A stretch of 64,000 nucleotides of DNA from positions 1,069,501 to 1,133,500 of the forward strand of contig WPIO01000061.1 in the NCBI GenBank assembly GCA_009760855.2, written 5' to 3'. Shown piece after piece: positions 11,955-23,702 of the stretch. The notes beneath the pieces were generated by a model that worked only from the letters and a program-made list of their open reading frames with translations, was not told the origin of the DNA and did not search any database. The translations under genes were made by a program, and so were the position numbers. This stretch comes from Cristatella mucedo. Its lineage: Eukaryota > Bryozoa > Phylactolaemata > Cristatellidae. Position 1 is the first letter of the stretch. Every line of letters starts with the position of its first letter.

Positions 11955-12055
11955 CTAGTCACGCTTCCTTTGCAGCAAATGTAAAGTGCCTAGAAAGAGA
12001 CTGAATTTTCTGAGTGCGCTATACAAATGTATTGTAATAATAATTATTAATATTT
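11955..12055 (+). mobile_element. L2-B LINE 3'-terminal fragment
   Basis: GCAGCAAATGTAAAGTGCC, AGAAAGAGACTGA and TTTTCTGAGTGCGCTAT followed by an ATT-rich tail: a 5'-truncated stub of the L2-B 3' end directly before a SINE-1 copy. Confidence 0.75.
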
Positions 12056-12071
12056 TGATCCGTTCGGTGCC

Positions 12072-12213
12072 TAAGTGCTGGTTTGGTCCAGCGGTTATGG
12101 TGCTCGCCCCGACCAAGGTCTTGCCTAGGTCGTGGGCCCAAACCTCGTGGCATATATGAAGCACTTTAATATAGTTTAAGTTCTCTTAGGGTGCAACACA
12201 AATGAATTATGTT
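12072..12213 (+). mobile_element. SINE-1 (tRNA-derived, L2-like 3' end)
   Basis: GCTGGTTTGGTCCAGCGG (box A region), GCTCGCCCCGACCAAGGTC, GTCGTGGGCCCAAACC (degraded box B), then TTAAGTTCTCTTAGGGTGC. It is an older copy with several mismatches to the copy at 37775. Confidence 0.7.
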
Positions 12214-13780
12214 TTCTAAGTGACTAGTTGGCATTTTTAGGATTTTTTCAGATCTATGAAATCCTGATAAAGTCAGAAATATCTGTTAAAGCCTCCAAAA
12301 AATCAGTTACTAGTGGATTTTATGGATGGATGTGGCTTTCGTAAAAGAATGACGCGAAATTAATAAAAGGATAAACAGATGATGGCTGAGAAAAATGGTT
12401 ACTGCCTAGTTAAAGCAAAACCATATACTTTTCTTCCACTAGTTTCTACCTACAAATAAATAACGGTAAACCACCACTTTGCTTTGAAAGGCCTGATTGA
12501 GTGTCCTCTGACGCAGCCAGACGTGAGCCAGATAACCTACTAAAAGGAAAGCTTGCAGCTCCTCATGAATGCTGCAAAGCCATCACTTTAGGAGCAATCA
12601 GCAAGTATTGAAACAGTTTAAAGTTCCCCTGATTGTAAGATTACAAAAAGTAGCTTTTAGCCCCACGAAACTGCGGGTACACGATACTAAATTTGAAAAT
12701 CAAAGGCCAATTATGTAGGCTGGGCAAAGGCTCTCAGCAGCCTTTGGGGTATCGACTCTCCTTGGAAGCTGGAGGAGCAACGTCGCTACAACTGACTGCA
12801 GCGACCAGGCGCTTCATTTTTGTCCGTTCCACTGAGAGCAAATGTCCACACAACTTAAATATGTAACTAATAGTGATATGATCAAAAGCCTGCTGACCAC
12901 TATTTTGTTATGCAAGGAAGAATTGAAGGTTCAGTTTCAACTATGAGAGTGCATATCGTAAGTCCTTATGCAAATTGGTAAACTATCTACTCTGTTATTT
13001 TTGACATAGAGCTGATCATGCATATGCACAATCATAGCGGTAGCATTATTATTATAAACAAGAGCACAATTAACGCGTATTGTCAGCGATTCGTGTTTGC
13101 GGACTCACAATACAAGTATCAAGTTTGATCGTCCGCTAAAACCTGCCGCTTTCTGCCTGACCATAATGAAATAATACAGAACTGTGTGAATTATTACAAC
13201 TACAATTGATTCAGGGAGAACTAATTTTGTTATGGTCCCGCTCATTAAATGAGGTCCTGCAAAAACTGAGTATGGCTTGATGGACCACCGCGTTGAGGTT
13301 TCATAGTACTCAAATTTGTTTATCATTTGTTGCCCGGAGTCTTAAACCAGGGGTGAGGTACTCGCACTTCACGACATAAATCACGTGGTTTTGAGTCCTG
13401 CACCAGATAATCCTGTATTGTCATCTGCAGGCAGAGGGTAGCCGCATAACCTATACTTTGGTTCTGTATATTCTTAAGCTTTTGACTCAGCTGATCGCTA
13501 CTGAACTTGACATGCTCAATTGCAATTACTGAACGTGTAAGTTAAAATTCAAATTAAAGTCCTGTCACTGAGGGTACTTTTTTCATCTATTGTCGTAGCA
13601 CGTTCAAAGGCAGGAACTCACGTCCAAGTCGAGTGCTTTAACCACAAGCAGCCTAGGTCACGTGACTGACGTGACTAACCCAGTGGTTAGTACTACTCGG
13701 GAGCGAAAGTGAAAATGCGCTTTCACGGCCCTTTGCAAAAAGTGCCAGGAATGACAATTTCTTTGTTAGTCGTGGTTCGG
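12214..13780. other. No gene recognised
   Basis: AT-rich intergenic sequence with only short frames and no repeat that I recognise. Confidence 0.4.
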
Positions 13781-13782
13781 GA

Positions 13783-14724
13783 GTGTAATGTATCTCCGTC
13801 TGTAGTTCCACAAAGCCATAAAGACTATAGAGTTTTGTATAGCCCTCTCACAGCCTAAGCGGCTTTCGGCAGCTTTCGGTAGCCAAAAGAATTCGTCTCA
13901 CGAAACAAAGAGAAAGTGGGAAGCATAGCAGAGTCAGGAGAACAGTTGTGGTAGTGAGTAGCATGGAATCTGCAGCTCAGGACCGCTGAAAAGGATGAGC
14001 CATAGTCGGCAGCAGAAGAGTAGTTGTCGTTTCGTAAGAATTGTGGAAGCGAGTTCCACAGTCTAGGACCTGCAGAGCTAATGCTTCTGTCGCCAACGGT
14101 CTAAGCAGAGAATTGGAACAGCTAATTTATTGTCTACACAGGACCTGAGGGCTCGAACAGGCTGAAACTGGTGCAGAAGTTCAGCTAGGTATGAAGGAGC
14201 CAAGCCGTGGCGGGCCTTGTGGGTCAGCGTAAGAACTTTGCTCTGTATCCTTTAATCAACCGGCATCCATCCTAGCTCTTTTAGCAAAGGAGACACGTAC
14301 TAAAACTTCTGGGACTTGAAGACCAGCCTTGCAGCCATATTCATAGTCTGCTGCAGTGGCCTAGTTGCTTTCTTTGGTAGCCCAATCAAAAGGGAATTAC
14401 AATAATCAAGCCAAGACAGAACTAAGGAGCTAGTTTAATTTTTGCGAGCCACTGCGAAGGACAGCTCCAAACTGGGATAGGGATCTGACGTGATGGCTAG
14501 CTGTAGAAGCAGTCTTCTGAATGAAGCTTTTAAGATTGAAGCAGCTGTCGAAAACGACACCTAAATTTTGAGCACGTGGTGATGGTCGCACGACAGCATC
14601 ACCTATTAGAAGAGCAAAGCCTTTTAATCCAGCCACACGTTTAGGGTGTCCTATGAGCAGCAGTTCGCTTTTATCGTCATTTAGTTTCAAGAAAATTTCT
14701 GACATCCAGGATCGAATGTCGGCC
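13783..14724 (-). mobile_element. L2-A LINE, RT 3' part and 3' UTR
   Basis: Minus-strand copy of the second LINE lineage. The 3' UTR has GGAGATACATTAC and the AAGCCGCTTAGGCTG region. The RT C-terminus includes TVGDRSISSAGPRLWN-type coding, and the 5' limit is at the FLKLNDDKSELLLIGHPKR segment (14650-14700). Frames are interrupted. It ends abruptly at 14724 by 5' truncation. Confidence 0.85.
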
Positions 14725-15281
14725 CATATGAAATCAAAGGCCTAGGATTTGTGTACAGCCGGGGTGAATTCTTCTCAGTGCTTACGTTCCCGTTCGCCTT
14801 CCGGTCCTTCCGGTATATTGGAAATTCTGAAGCACTCTGGGAGAGAGGCACATGCAAACCGCCCTCGTGGTCTTGAAAATGGGTCATTCACAGTGCTCAC
14901 CACGTCGCAATTTCGCGGCCGACGATATACGACTACTAAATACGGTGAAGCTCAGTGAACTCGCAGTGCGAAGTGTCGAATCGTATCGTACATATAGTGT
15001 ATGTATATGTCACTACATTGTCATGAAAACCCTAAGCTCTAAAATCTAAAATCTAAAACTCAGTCGATTCAGAGGCGTCATTGACAAGACCTCGATATCC
15101 TGAATTTTATAGCTGCGGCTCGCGTCCAGCCAACGAGTCAGTGAAAGCGACCGGTGGCTCCTGTCAGACAGCCTAAGTCGAGATAGCTTCAGAAAACCAT
15201 CCATATTACTGTGAACCAGCTGCTGGTCAGAGCAACGACGTGTAATGCTCGTGCACCCATCCCCCACACGGAAGCGTTGTA
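14725..15281. other. No gene recognised
   Basis: Unremarkable sequence between the LINE and the GGC repeat; short frames only. Confidence 0.35.
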
Positions 15282-15463
<182 letters not shown>

Positions 15464-16325
15464 TAGGTAATGGATGCCAGCGTTAGCAAAATTAAGGCGT
15501 CCCGCTGGTCCCCGGGGGCAGTGCAGGTACTTACAATGGACGTCAAATGCGAAGCGCTAACGCCAAGGAATCATTAACACGGACCATCAAAGTAGTCAAC
15601 CAGACGCGAGCCCGCTTCTGTCGAACTTGAGTCAAAGAAACCACGCAAAGGAGAGGCGTTCGCCATAAACTATAGGGCAATAAAGGAAGTGGGCTGGAAG
15701 TGACGACAAATTACTACGCCAAGTTGGGCAATATGCTTACGACAGTGTTCTCGCTATAGAGAATAAATGTATTGCCATTACAAGCAATTAAATTAAGCCA
15801 CATATTTTTGGTATGCCATGATAATAATAGTTTTCCATGGGATTTTCTGAATGCCAGTAGCTTATTAGAACACTTCCATCTCAAATTATACAGCTCTGCA
15901 CTTCACAAGCAAGGAAATTCACGCGTATACTCACACCTAATCCCAGCACGCATACTTACGTACACTCGTGCAACTTGGGGATCCAACTCGGACGCGTAAG
16001 TAGCCATTGAATATCGACTTAAAAGCGTCTGCACAACAAAGCGGTAGAGAAAAGCGGAACGCAGCCTATTTTGACCAGCAGCGCCCTCAAAGATTTTCTG
16101 TGCAAACAAGCACCGGCTAACGCGTGGGCGGATTTTTAACGAACTATTAGTGCGAGATGCCTACGCCAGCGCTGCGTGGCGTGACAGCATTAATGAAGAG
16201 GGTCGTCGTTATAAACCAGCAATAATTCGGCAACTTCGCCAGAAAATCGAACAGCAGCGAAACCGGTTGTGCGCAAGAGTCGCGTGCATCTTTGTGCGCG
16301 CGACCGGCCAGCCTGGATGGAAATA
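15464..16325. other. No gene recognised
   Basis: Unremarkable sequence between the GGC repeat and the (CT)n/(TA)n tract. Confidence 0.35.
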
Positions 16326-16330
16326 ATTGT

Positions 16331-16382
<52 letters not shown>

Positions 16383-16400
16383 GCATATATATTTAAATAT
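16331..16400. repeat. (CT)n-(TA)n compound microsatellite
   Basis: About 33 bp of alternating CT followed by about 20 bp of TA and an AT-rich decay. Confidence 0.9.
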
Positions 16401-16589
16401 AGGTCTGATAAGGTAGATAGCTGGGTTTCTGTCACTGTTCGTGAACCATTTGGCTTTAAGAACTGCGCTTTTTCGTGTGGGTCATCGTTTAAATCAGTTG
16501 CTATCAGGTCCTCGTCAAAGACCATACCTCTCACAGTTGTGGTCTACCGACATCTTTCCGGCTGTCTATGCAGGAGTTTCCTGCAGCGC

Positions 16590-17760
16590 ACAAACAGCCT
16601 AAGTGGCTTTCTGTACCCATACAGTACCGCACAGGCTTCAGCTCATGAAAGAAAAAGAAAGTGAGAGGTATAGCAGAGTCAGGAGGGCAGTCAGGGAAGT
16701 GAGAGGCATGGCAGTAGCAGCTCAGGACGGTTGGAAGAGATGCGCCACAGCCTTCACAAGCCGACATTTATTATGTCTTACTTTCTTTATATCAAGCGTA
16801 GGCCAAGAGCGGTCGGGCAGGTAGAGACCTGTCGTTTGATCAGATGTGATCAGTCAGTTGTTCGTTGTGGAGTAAACATTGAGGTGCTGCAAAGGATTGA
16901 GGGATAGGATTCCAGAGGAAATGCTGCCACCCTAGAGATGGACCCCCTGATCATGTCTATTTTATTGACAAAGAAGCTAGAGAAGCTGGATCACCACAAG
17001 GAACACTAGGTAAGGAGCTAACCTGGGAGCGATCTAGGAGATGGTTGATAGTAGACATCAGCATTTCTGGATTGTGCACCTGTGAGTCAACAATGTTTTT
17101 GTAGAAGCTAGACTTAACCTTTGCTACGATCGATTGATAAGATCTGCAATACTCCTCGTATGCCTGTCAATCGACAGTCAGTCCTAATTTTTCGCATGCT
17201 TTTTCAAGCTTTTAGACTTTGCTTAGTAAACTATGGGCCGTCTGGGCGAGGGCGCACTGTGCGCTTAGTCAGCGGTGCAAACTATTCGAGCTAGTCAGCT
17301 AAGTGTCGTATTGTAACAATCTATTGCTAAGTGTCATATTGTAACAATCTACTAACGATGACAGGTCGGAAGGGGGATTGAGCAGCAGAGGCTGAGCAGA
17401 TACTCTAGCACAGACAGCTTCGATGTCAAGAGTTCTGAGGTTTCGCGATTCACAAGTGATTTTAGATGAGGAGGACAGCACACATTGTAGTCTGAGTGAG
17501 ATCTGCTGGTGGTTAGATAAGCAGGAGTCATTGAGCGTAACAAGTGAATAAGCTAATTTATTGTCAAGATAAACCTGGAGGAAGAGGAGGCTAAAACTGG
17601 TGCACAAGTTCAGCTAGGTAGTAAGGAGCCACGCCCTGGCAGACCTAATGGTCCAGAGGAAGAACAGAAGAGGAAGAACTCTGCATCGGTTGATCAGCTT
17701 GGCTGCTCCTTCAGCAAAAGAGACACATGGCGTGACCTCTGGGATTTGCTAACCTTCACC
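16590..17760 (-). mobile_element. L2 LINE mosaic (L2-A interrupted by an endonuclease-linker fragment)
   Basis: Positions 16590-16765 match the L2-A 3' UTR and 17540-17760 resume inside the L2-A RT C-terminus. Between them, about 16840-17535 encodes a LINE endonuclease end and linker (CLSNHQQISLRL, NLRTLDIEAV, SDLSSLVDCYNMTL). The simplest reading is an older L2-A copy with a second L2 fragment inserted in it. All parts are on the minus strand and none is intact. Confidence 0.65.
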
Positions 17761-18037
17761 ATCGCCGATAGAGGCTCAGTGTTCCTTCGCATTTCTAGAT
17801 TTATTAAAAATGGTCGAGGAGTAGCAATAGTAGCCGTTTCTGGCCGATTTTCTATAGAAGTTTTCAGCTCCTTCAAAAATTCCCAGGAGTCTCTTGAACT
17901 GGGTCCCTATAAAATTCTGCTTCTATCATCATGATGGCAATTACCAATCAATCCCTAGGTACCAGGGCTAACTTTTCCGTTTTTTATCTTGTTTCGATTT
18001 TCTTCCAGGAATGGCACCTTGTTAATGCTGGGGTATT

Positions 18038-19945
18038 CAGAGGCGTAGTGAGATATTTCGGCGCTTGGGGACAAAGCTACACATGGCTTCCCCTTCCTTT
18101 GTCAAAAAGTTTCTGCAAAATAGCTCTACCACCGAAGAAATGCAAAATACACGCTAACAGGTATATCAAGCCGAGAAAGTGTTATTAATTGCAGTAAAGG
18201 TACAAGGTGGCTATTTCAGCTTTAACTTGAATGTTTCTGGCCTTTAACGTGGCAAACTGGTCTATTACAGTTTTAAAGTCAATTTTTTCCAGTGTACCTT
18301 TTTCTCAGCTTAGCCAGGCGAAATCGAAGAGTCAATTTTGCCCCATTGACGGTCTCAGATAAGACAGTATTATCTTCAGCTTGCTCAAGTACCGTTCAAA
18401 ACTGGCAGCTGATAATAAGAACTTGCAATGTGGCTCTAAAATTAGGAAACTTATCTTCTTCTTAACTGACAATGAAAGACATGCGTTCCAGGGATCTTTG
18501 GTTCCGAGTCGTGACGTGTGGCAGGAAGCATTTTACAGTAACATATTCGATTGTACAGCTTTTTTCATCAAAGTTTGAACAATAGATGCCTCCAAGACAT
18601 TGCTGGCAGAGTTTGGTCTGGTCAATTTCTTCAAAAACTTCTAAACTTCTAACAAGAAACCAAATTTGGCATCAGGATCTGTGAGCCGGTAAAACCTAGT
18701 TGTAATTATCTGTCGTAGATAGTCCATACTTTCCTTTCCGATTCTTGAAATCTCCTCTGCCAAGAGACCAACATCTCGAGAGAATTATCCAGCCATGTGT
18801 GTCTTTCGGCAGATTCTTCGTTCAACTGCAACTTGACACAATTCACATTTCCATTTGGTATATAGTAGCGATTCTTGGCAAAGGTGTTCTCGAAGTCTTG
18901 ACAACTCGATCTAAAGAGAATGAAGGTCACAAGAGACGTATTTGAAATTCATGTTTAAATCCTGCAGTCTTTTCTGAACGCGGTCAATCTTCCTTGAGAT
19001 GCTGTACCAAAATGGCAACAGAGCCTAAAAGTTGCCAACAAGTTAAGGTTCAAAATAAAATACAGAAGACTGCCCGCATTGCTTCTTGCTTCAAGTGTTC
19101 CAGATGTGTCCTCAGGTAATATCTCCAAAAGACCTACAATGCTGTCCAGTCCATGATTGATAGCTTTCACAGCCTCCAATCTTGCGCTCCACATTGCTGC
19201 AGAGTCACTCTTGACAGTGATCGCTAAGACTTTCTACAGTTCTTCCAATCTCAGAATGAATATTGATAAGAAAAGGTAGGTGCTCTCTATTGTTCCAAAA
19301 AGGCAATGACACGGAATCGTGACTTGCTGCATGAGCTCCTGCCAGTTTTAAGCTATGGTCATCACAGTTTGCAAAAATTGCCTTCTCATTTCTGTACAGT
19401 ATTATCTTTAGGACAACTGATATGTGACCTGATGTGAGTGCTGCACGTTTGTACCACACCTAGTTAAGTAAGCCTTGCTTGTGTCGTCTAATAGTGTTTC
19501 GTTGCTCAGCCACGGCACGCTGGCTCACCCTTGTCGCGGCATAACAGGCCGGGCTCTCCCTTGACGCGACGCAGCCCGCCTTTGGCAGGTAGGATGGGGC
19601 GAGCGGACGGGGCGAGCAGCTGGAGCGCGGACGGAGGGGTGAACGGCCGTTTGCTTGCTGCGCTGATAGCGCCGGTCGAATATACGGTGATTGGAGCCCC
19701 CTCAGTTTTTCCGTGTCGTCGCGAATATGCCGCCGGAGCGTCAAGCTACAGCTTGGTCTAAATCCGTAAACAAGCTTAATTAACTCAGCCAGCAAGCAAT
19801 GGTCAAGTCCATTGAAGCAAGGAATTGCTTGAAATCAAGATGGGTATAAAACAAGTAAAAAAATGTGCACGCTCCATTTTGCTTTTGGCGCCCCCTTGAC
19901 CTTGGCGCCCGGGGACAACTGTCCCCATCCCTTGCTACGCTTCTA
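18038..19945 (-). mobile_element. hAT-superfamily transposon relic (ZMYM1/DUF4371-like)
   Basis: Degenerate terminal inverted repeats: CAGAGGCGTAGTGAG at 18038 and the complement of TAGAAGCGTAGCAAG ending at 19945 (11 of 15 match), each followed inward by a GGGGACA motif. The flanking 8-mers are GGGGTATT and GGTCGATT (5 of 8 match, weak). Minus-strand translation in pieces gives transposase-like segments: a CDDHSLKLAG segment, a SAAMWSARLEAVKAI segment where related elements have LSDTRWSAR, and a C-terminal IDFKTVIDQFATLKARN block. It is shorter than a full element, with stops in all frames, so it is dead. Confidence 0.55.
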
Positions 19946-20619
19946 GGTCGATTTCAGCAGGTCTGTCTTTTGATAACCTTACCAAATTCACGTATCTGCC
20001 GAGTTCGCAAGTTTTCTAATTCATCTTCTTCCTTGGCATGCGTGCTATTCCTTGATCACGTAATAGGCCGCACTTTTGATCAGGTATTTTCCCTTAGTTG
20101 TCATCTGTCAACTCCAGTTACAACCAATTCCTGCATATATGAACGCATGCGGATCTCGATCTCTCTATAGAATCTATCAAACTTTGTAAAATAAAGTCTA
20201 TTCAAATAGCAAAACCTATAGAAACTTGGCTTTGAAAAAAAAATTATTTAACCATTATAATCTTCAATATTTCTTCTCCATTGTCTACGATCTCCCTTAT
20301 CAGTTAGATTGTTACATAAAGCACGATAATCTTGAAGAGTTCGCTCCTGTTATTGTGCAGGTCAGCTATTTTCTCCGACAGGATCTTGAAACTGATGCTC
20401 AATGAACTAGGTTAAGACTAAAATTTAAAAAGATTATAAAATGTTCCTGACTTATAATCATTTAGAACCGCATTAGCTATATAAATCTGCTTGTCTTAGT
20501 CCGCTGCTTCCGTCTGCCTCACTTAGGTCTGATCAAGTTCTGTTCGGCTGTAAAATAGAGTTATAGGTTAAGAAGACTTATAAATGAAATTCTTATAAAT
20601 ACTTCTTCTTTGTAGCGGT
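19946..20619. other. No gene recognised
   Basis: AT-rich sequence between the hAT relic and the second duplication block; no recognised feature. Confidence 0.35.
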
Positions 20620-20777
20620 TCCGCTCCTGTCCTATTGTTTCCACATCGGTAGATGAATTGGTGCAACTTCTGTCCCTCATAAAAATACAACTCCTTTGTA
20701 CTGATTGTACTTTGACTGATTAACCACGATAAACAAGGGACAACTGTATGTTAAGTATATGCATACATACATATATA

Positions 20778-20925
20778 TGTAATTCATTTGCGGAGCGTCC
20801 TAAGAGAACTGAATTTATATTCAGGCGCTTTACAAAAGCCACGGGACTCTAGCCCCCCCCCGACCTTAGCCAGACCTTGATCGAGGCGAGCACCTTAATC
20901 ACTGGGCCTAACCAGCACTGCAATG
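20778..20925 (-). mobile_element. SINE-1 (tRNA-derived), duplicated copy
   Basis: Minus strand: box A (GGCCCAGTGATTAAG type), box B region (complement of GGACTCTAGCCC), and a TTCTCTTAGGACGCTCCGC 3' end. It is the positional counterpart of the copy at 8305. A partial second tRNA-like head (TCTGGGCCAAGCCAGAG region) follows at about 20950-21000. Confidence 0.7.
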
Positions 20926-21535
20926 TGCTCGTCCATGTGAAACATTTAATTTTACCTCGGCCTAAGCGAGCATCTTTACATCTGGGCCAAGCCAGAGTGG
21001 CATTTGCCCTGCCTCGAGGTTAAAGTACGAACGGCAACTGATACATCTCTGTAAGGACATCTCTGTGAGGACTACCGTGCATTACGAGCGCTGGGTTCCA
21101 CACTAAAACTCCTTTGTTCAGAGGCCACTATATGCGTTGTATCAATAGTATCTCTTCAGTAAACTCGCTATATACAAAACTTTCATTTTTCACATAGGAC
21201 ATGTAATTTTCGATGCTTACAATATCTCTAAACGAAATTCAAGTGCTATTAAGGTGCAAGCATGAGAAATTTAAGGAGCAATCATTATTATCAATTTCAT
21301 TTTATGTCTGATGGATAACACTGAATAAATATTTGCTTATCTAGTTGAATTTCCCGAGCCTTCAAGGATCTGCCAAAGCCACAAGTTTGTACTTGAAATG
21401 GGAGGCCAAAAAAGGTTATCCGCATTCGATCATTGTTTCTCACCACTTGACAAAGTCAGCTAACAAAGGAAGCGTTGTAACAACGCAGCTGTCGTGGCGT
21501 TAGTTGTCGATGTCGATGATTAGCATATAGTTGAG

Positions 21536-23637
21536 CTAACGCACCTTTCCGTGCCTCGGCCTTCGAGTTGCCGAACAATTCTGATACACTGTTCTCCATT
21601 TCGTAGCTCGCCTAGCCATTCGCGGTCGAGCCAGTGTCGTCTTTCGGCGCCGGACGGCTACCAGGGGGCTCAGATGGAGTGCAGCTCGGCCTCTCCGACT
21701 ACTCTCAGCCGCGCTGCTGCCCGAGCCGCTGCCGCAGTAGCTCGACGGAGGGCGGCCCGTCGGGCAAACGCAGCTGCCGTCGCTCGAGGTGCTGCTGCAC
21801 TCCATTGAGCTGAGATCGATCTGGTGCGAGAGAGCGCCGCTCTTTGGCGCCGCCCTGCCGCCGTAGCCGCTGTCGCTCGATGATGTAGCTCTGCCCTCTG
21901 TCGAGCTCAGATCGGATACCTCGTTCGAGCCAGCGAAGGACTTCAGCGCTCTGCCATAGCCGTCCTCACGGAACGAGCAGCAAGCTCGAGAACTGCTGTC
22001 TGAGCTCGACAAGGAGCTGCTCGTTATCGTGCTCGTATTGCCCTCTGTCGTGCTCAGACTGTTCTCTGTCGTGCTCGTATTGCCCTCTGTCGTGCTCGTA
22101 TTGCCCTCTGTCGTGCTCAGACTGTTCTCTGTCGTGCTCAGGCTGTTCTCTGTCGTGCTCAGGCTGACCTCTGTCGTGCTCAGGCTGACCTCTGTCGTGC
22201 TCAGGCTGACCTCTGTCGCGCCCAGGCTGACCCCTGTCGCGCCCAGGCTGACCCCTGTCGCGCCCAGGCTGACCCCTGTCGCGCCCAGGCTGACCCCTGT
22301 CGCGCCCAGGCTGACCCCTGTCGCGCCCAGCCTGACCCCTGTCGCGTCGCGCCCAGCCTGACCCCTGTCGCGCCCAGGCTGACCCCTGTCGCGCCCAGCC
22401 TGACCCCTGTCGCGCCCAGCCTGACCCCTGTCGCGCCCAGCCTGACCCCTGTCGCGCCCAGCCTGACCCCTGTCGCGCCCAGCCTGACCCCTGTCGCGCC
22501 CAGCCTGACCCCTGTCGCGCCCAGGCTGTCGTCTGTCGCGCCCAGGCTGTCGTCTGTCGCGCCCAGGCTGTCGTCTGTCGCGCCCAGGCTGTCGTCTGTC
22601 GCGCCCAGGCTGTCGTCTGTCGCGCCCAGGCTGTCGTCTGTCGCGCCCAGGGTCGTCTGTCGCGCTCAGGCTGTCGTCTGTCGCGCCCAGGCTGTCGTCT
22701 GTCGCGCCCAGGCTGTCGTCTGTGTCGCCCAGGCTGTCGTCTGTCGCGCCCAGGCTGTCGTCTGTCGCGCCCAGGCGGTCGTCTGTCGCGCGCCCAGGCT
22801 GTCGTCTGTCGCGCCCAGGCTGTCGTCTGTCGCGCCCAGGCTGTCGTCTGTCGCGCCCAGGCTGTCGTCTGTCGCGCCCAGGCTGTCGTCTGTCGCGCCC
22901 AGGCTGTCGTCTGTCGCGCCCAGGCTGTCGTCTGTCGCGCCCAGGCTGTCGTCTGTCGCGCCCAGGCTGTCGTCTGTCGCGCCCAGGCTGTCGTCTGTCG
23001 CGCCCAGGCTGTCCTCTGTCGCGCCCAGGCTGTACTCTGTCGCGCCCAGGCTGTACTCTGTCGCGCCCAGGCTGTACTCTGTCGCGCTCAGGCTGTACTC
23101 TGTCGCGCTGCTGTGTTCATCATGGGTCGACCAGCAGTAATCCGGCATGTTTTTGTTGCAGTTCAAGCAAAGGTTGCATAATGTCGAGATGCGTCTATCT
23201 GCCAAGCTGCTGTCGCTGGTGTCATGAACTGGTGAATTTCGCTCTTCGAAACTGTCTTCAGCCGAGCTCAAATGAGACTCTGTGGCGCTGCTGCAGTCGT
23301 CATAGCTCGACCAGCAGTACTCTGGCACGTCGCTGATGTCCGAACCTATAATGCCTCCCTTTGAGCTGTAGCTATCTGTGAAGCTGCTGGTAGCGGTAGA
23401 GCTTGAAGCACTGAAGGCAGCGGATTTGCTGACTCCAGCGGCAGTGTCCTCCGTCGAGCTGGGGTGATAATCTGTCGCGCTGCTGCTGCTGCGGTTGTCG
23501 CGGCTTTTCCGGCTGCAACCTGTCGAGCGCTTACCGGAGCTCGACTGAGTGCCGAGTCGTGACGAGCTCCCGCGTTGACCTACGCTCTGCCAGTCTGCTT
23601 TCTTATTGTTCATCCTCGTCCTGTTCCTGCTCGCCAT
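21536..23637 (-). pseudogene. Ser-rich heptad-repeat protein, copy 2 (frameshifted array)
   Basis: The ATG at 23637 opens a frame of 323 codons: basic N-terminus MASRNRTRMNNKK, Ser/Asp-rich region with two DVPEYCWSS-type motifs, then heptads SATEYSL, GATEYSL and many GATDDSL. A 2-bp gain near 22789 switches the reading to RQTTAWA heptads, and a TGA at 22666 ends it. Further on, a 2-bp loss near 22650 and a 5-bp gain near 22331 are visible. The C-terminal part (SRACCSFREDGYGRAL, CVCPTGRPPSSYC, Arg-rich tail, stop at 21536) stays open in a frame shifted by exactly the net 5 bp. A frame of 699 codons including stop would result without the three indels. Whether they are real or assembly errors is not decidable here. 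Confidence 0.6.
22026..23112. repeat. 21-bp coding minisatellite, about 51 units
   Basis: Units of 21 bp in blocks of variants. From high to low coordinate: CTGTACTCTGTCGCGCCCAG, then a long CTGTCGTCTGTCGCGCCCAG block, then a CTGACCCCTGTCGCGCCCAG block, then CTCAGACTGTTCTCTGTCGT types. On the minus strand each unit codes for one heptad (GATEYSL, GATDDSL, GATGVSL, STTENSL). The paralogous array at 9449-9612 has only about eight diverged units, so the expansion is specific to this copy. Confidence 0.95.
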
Positions 23638-23702
23638 GCGGCGATTTCTGAAGAATTGAAGCGTTCAAAAGGCACAGCATACATTTATGCAGACATACAT
23701 TT

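Noticed and set aside
22722-23336. Plus-strand 204-codon frame across the 21-bp array
   Set aside because: A repeat of 21 bp stays open in several frames; there is no conserved flank in this frame.
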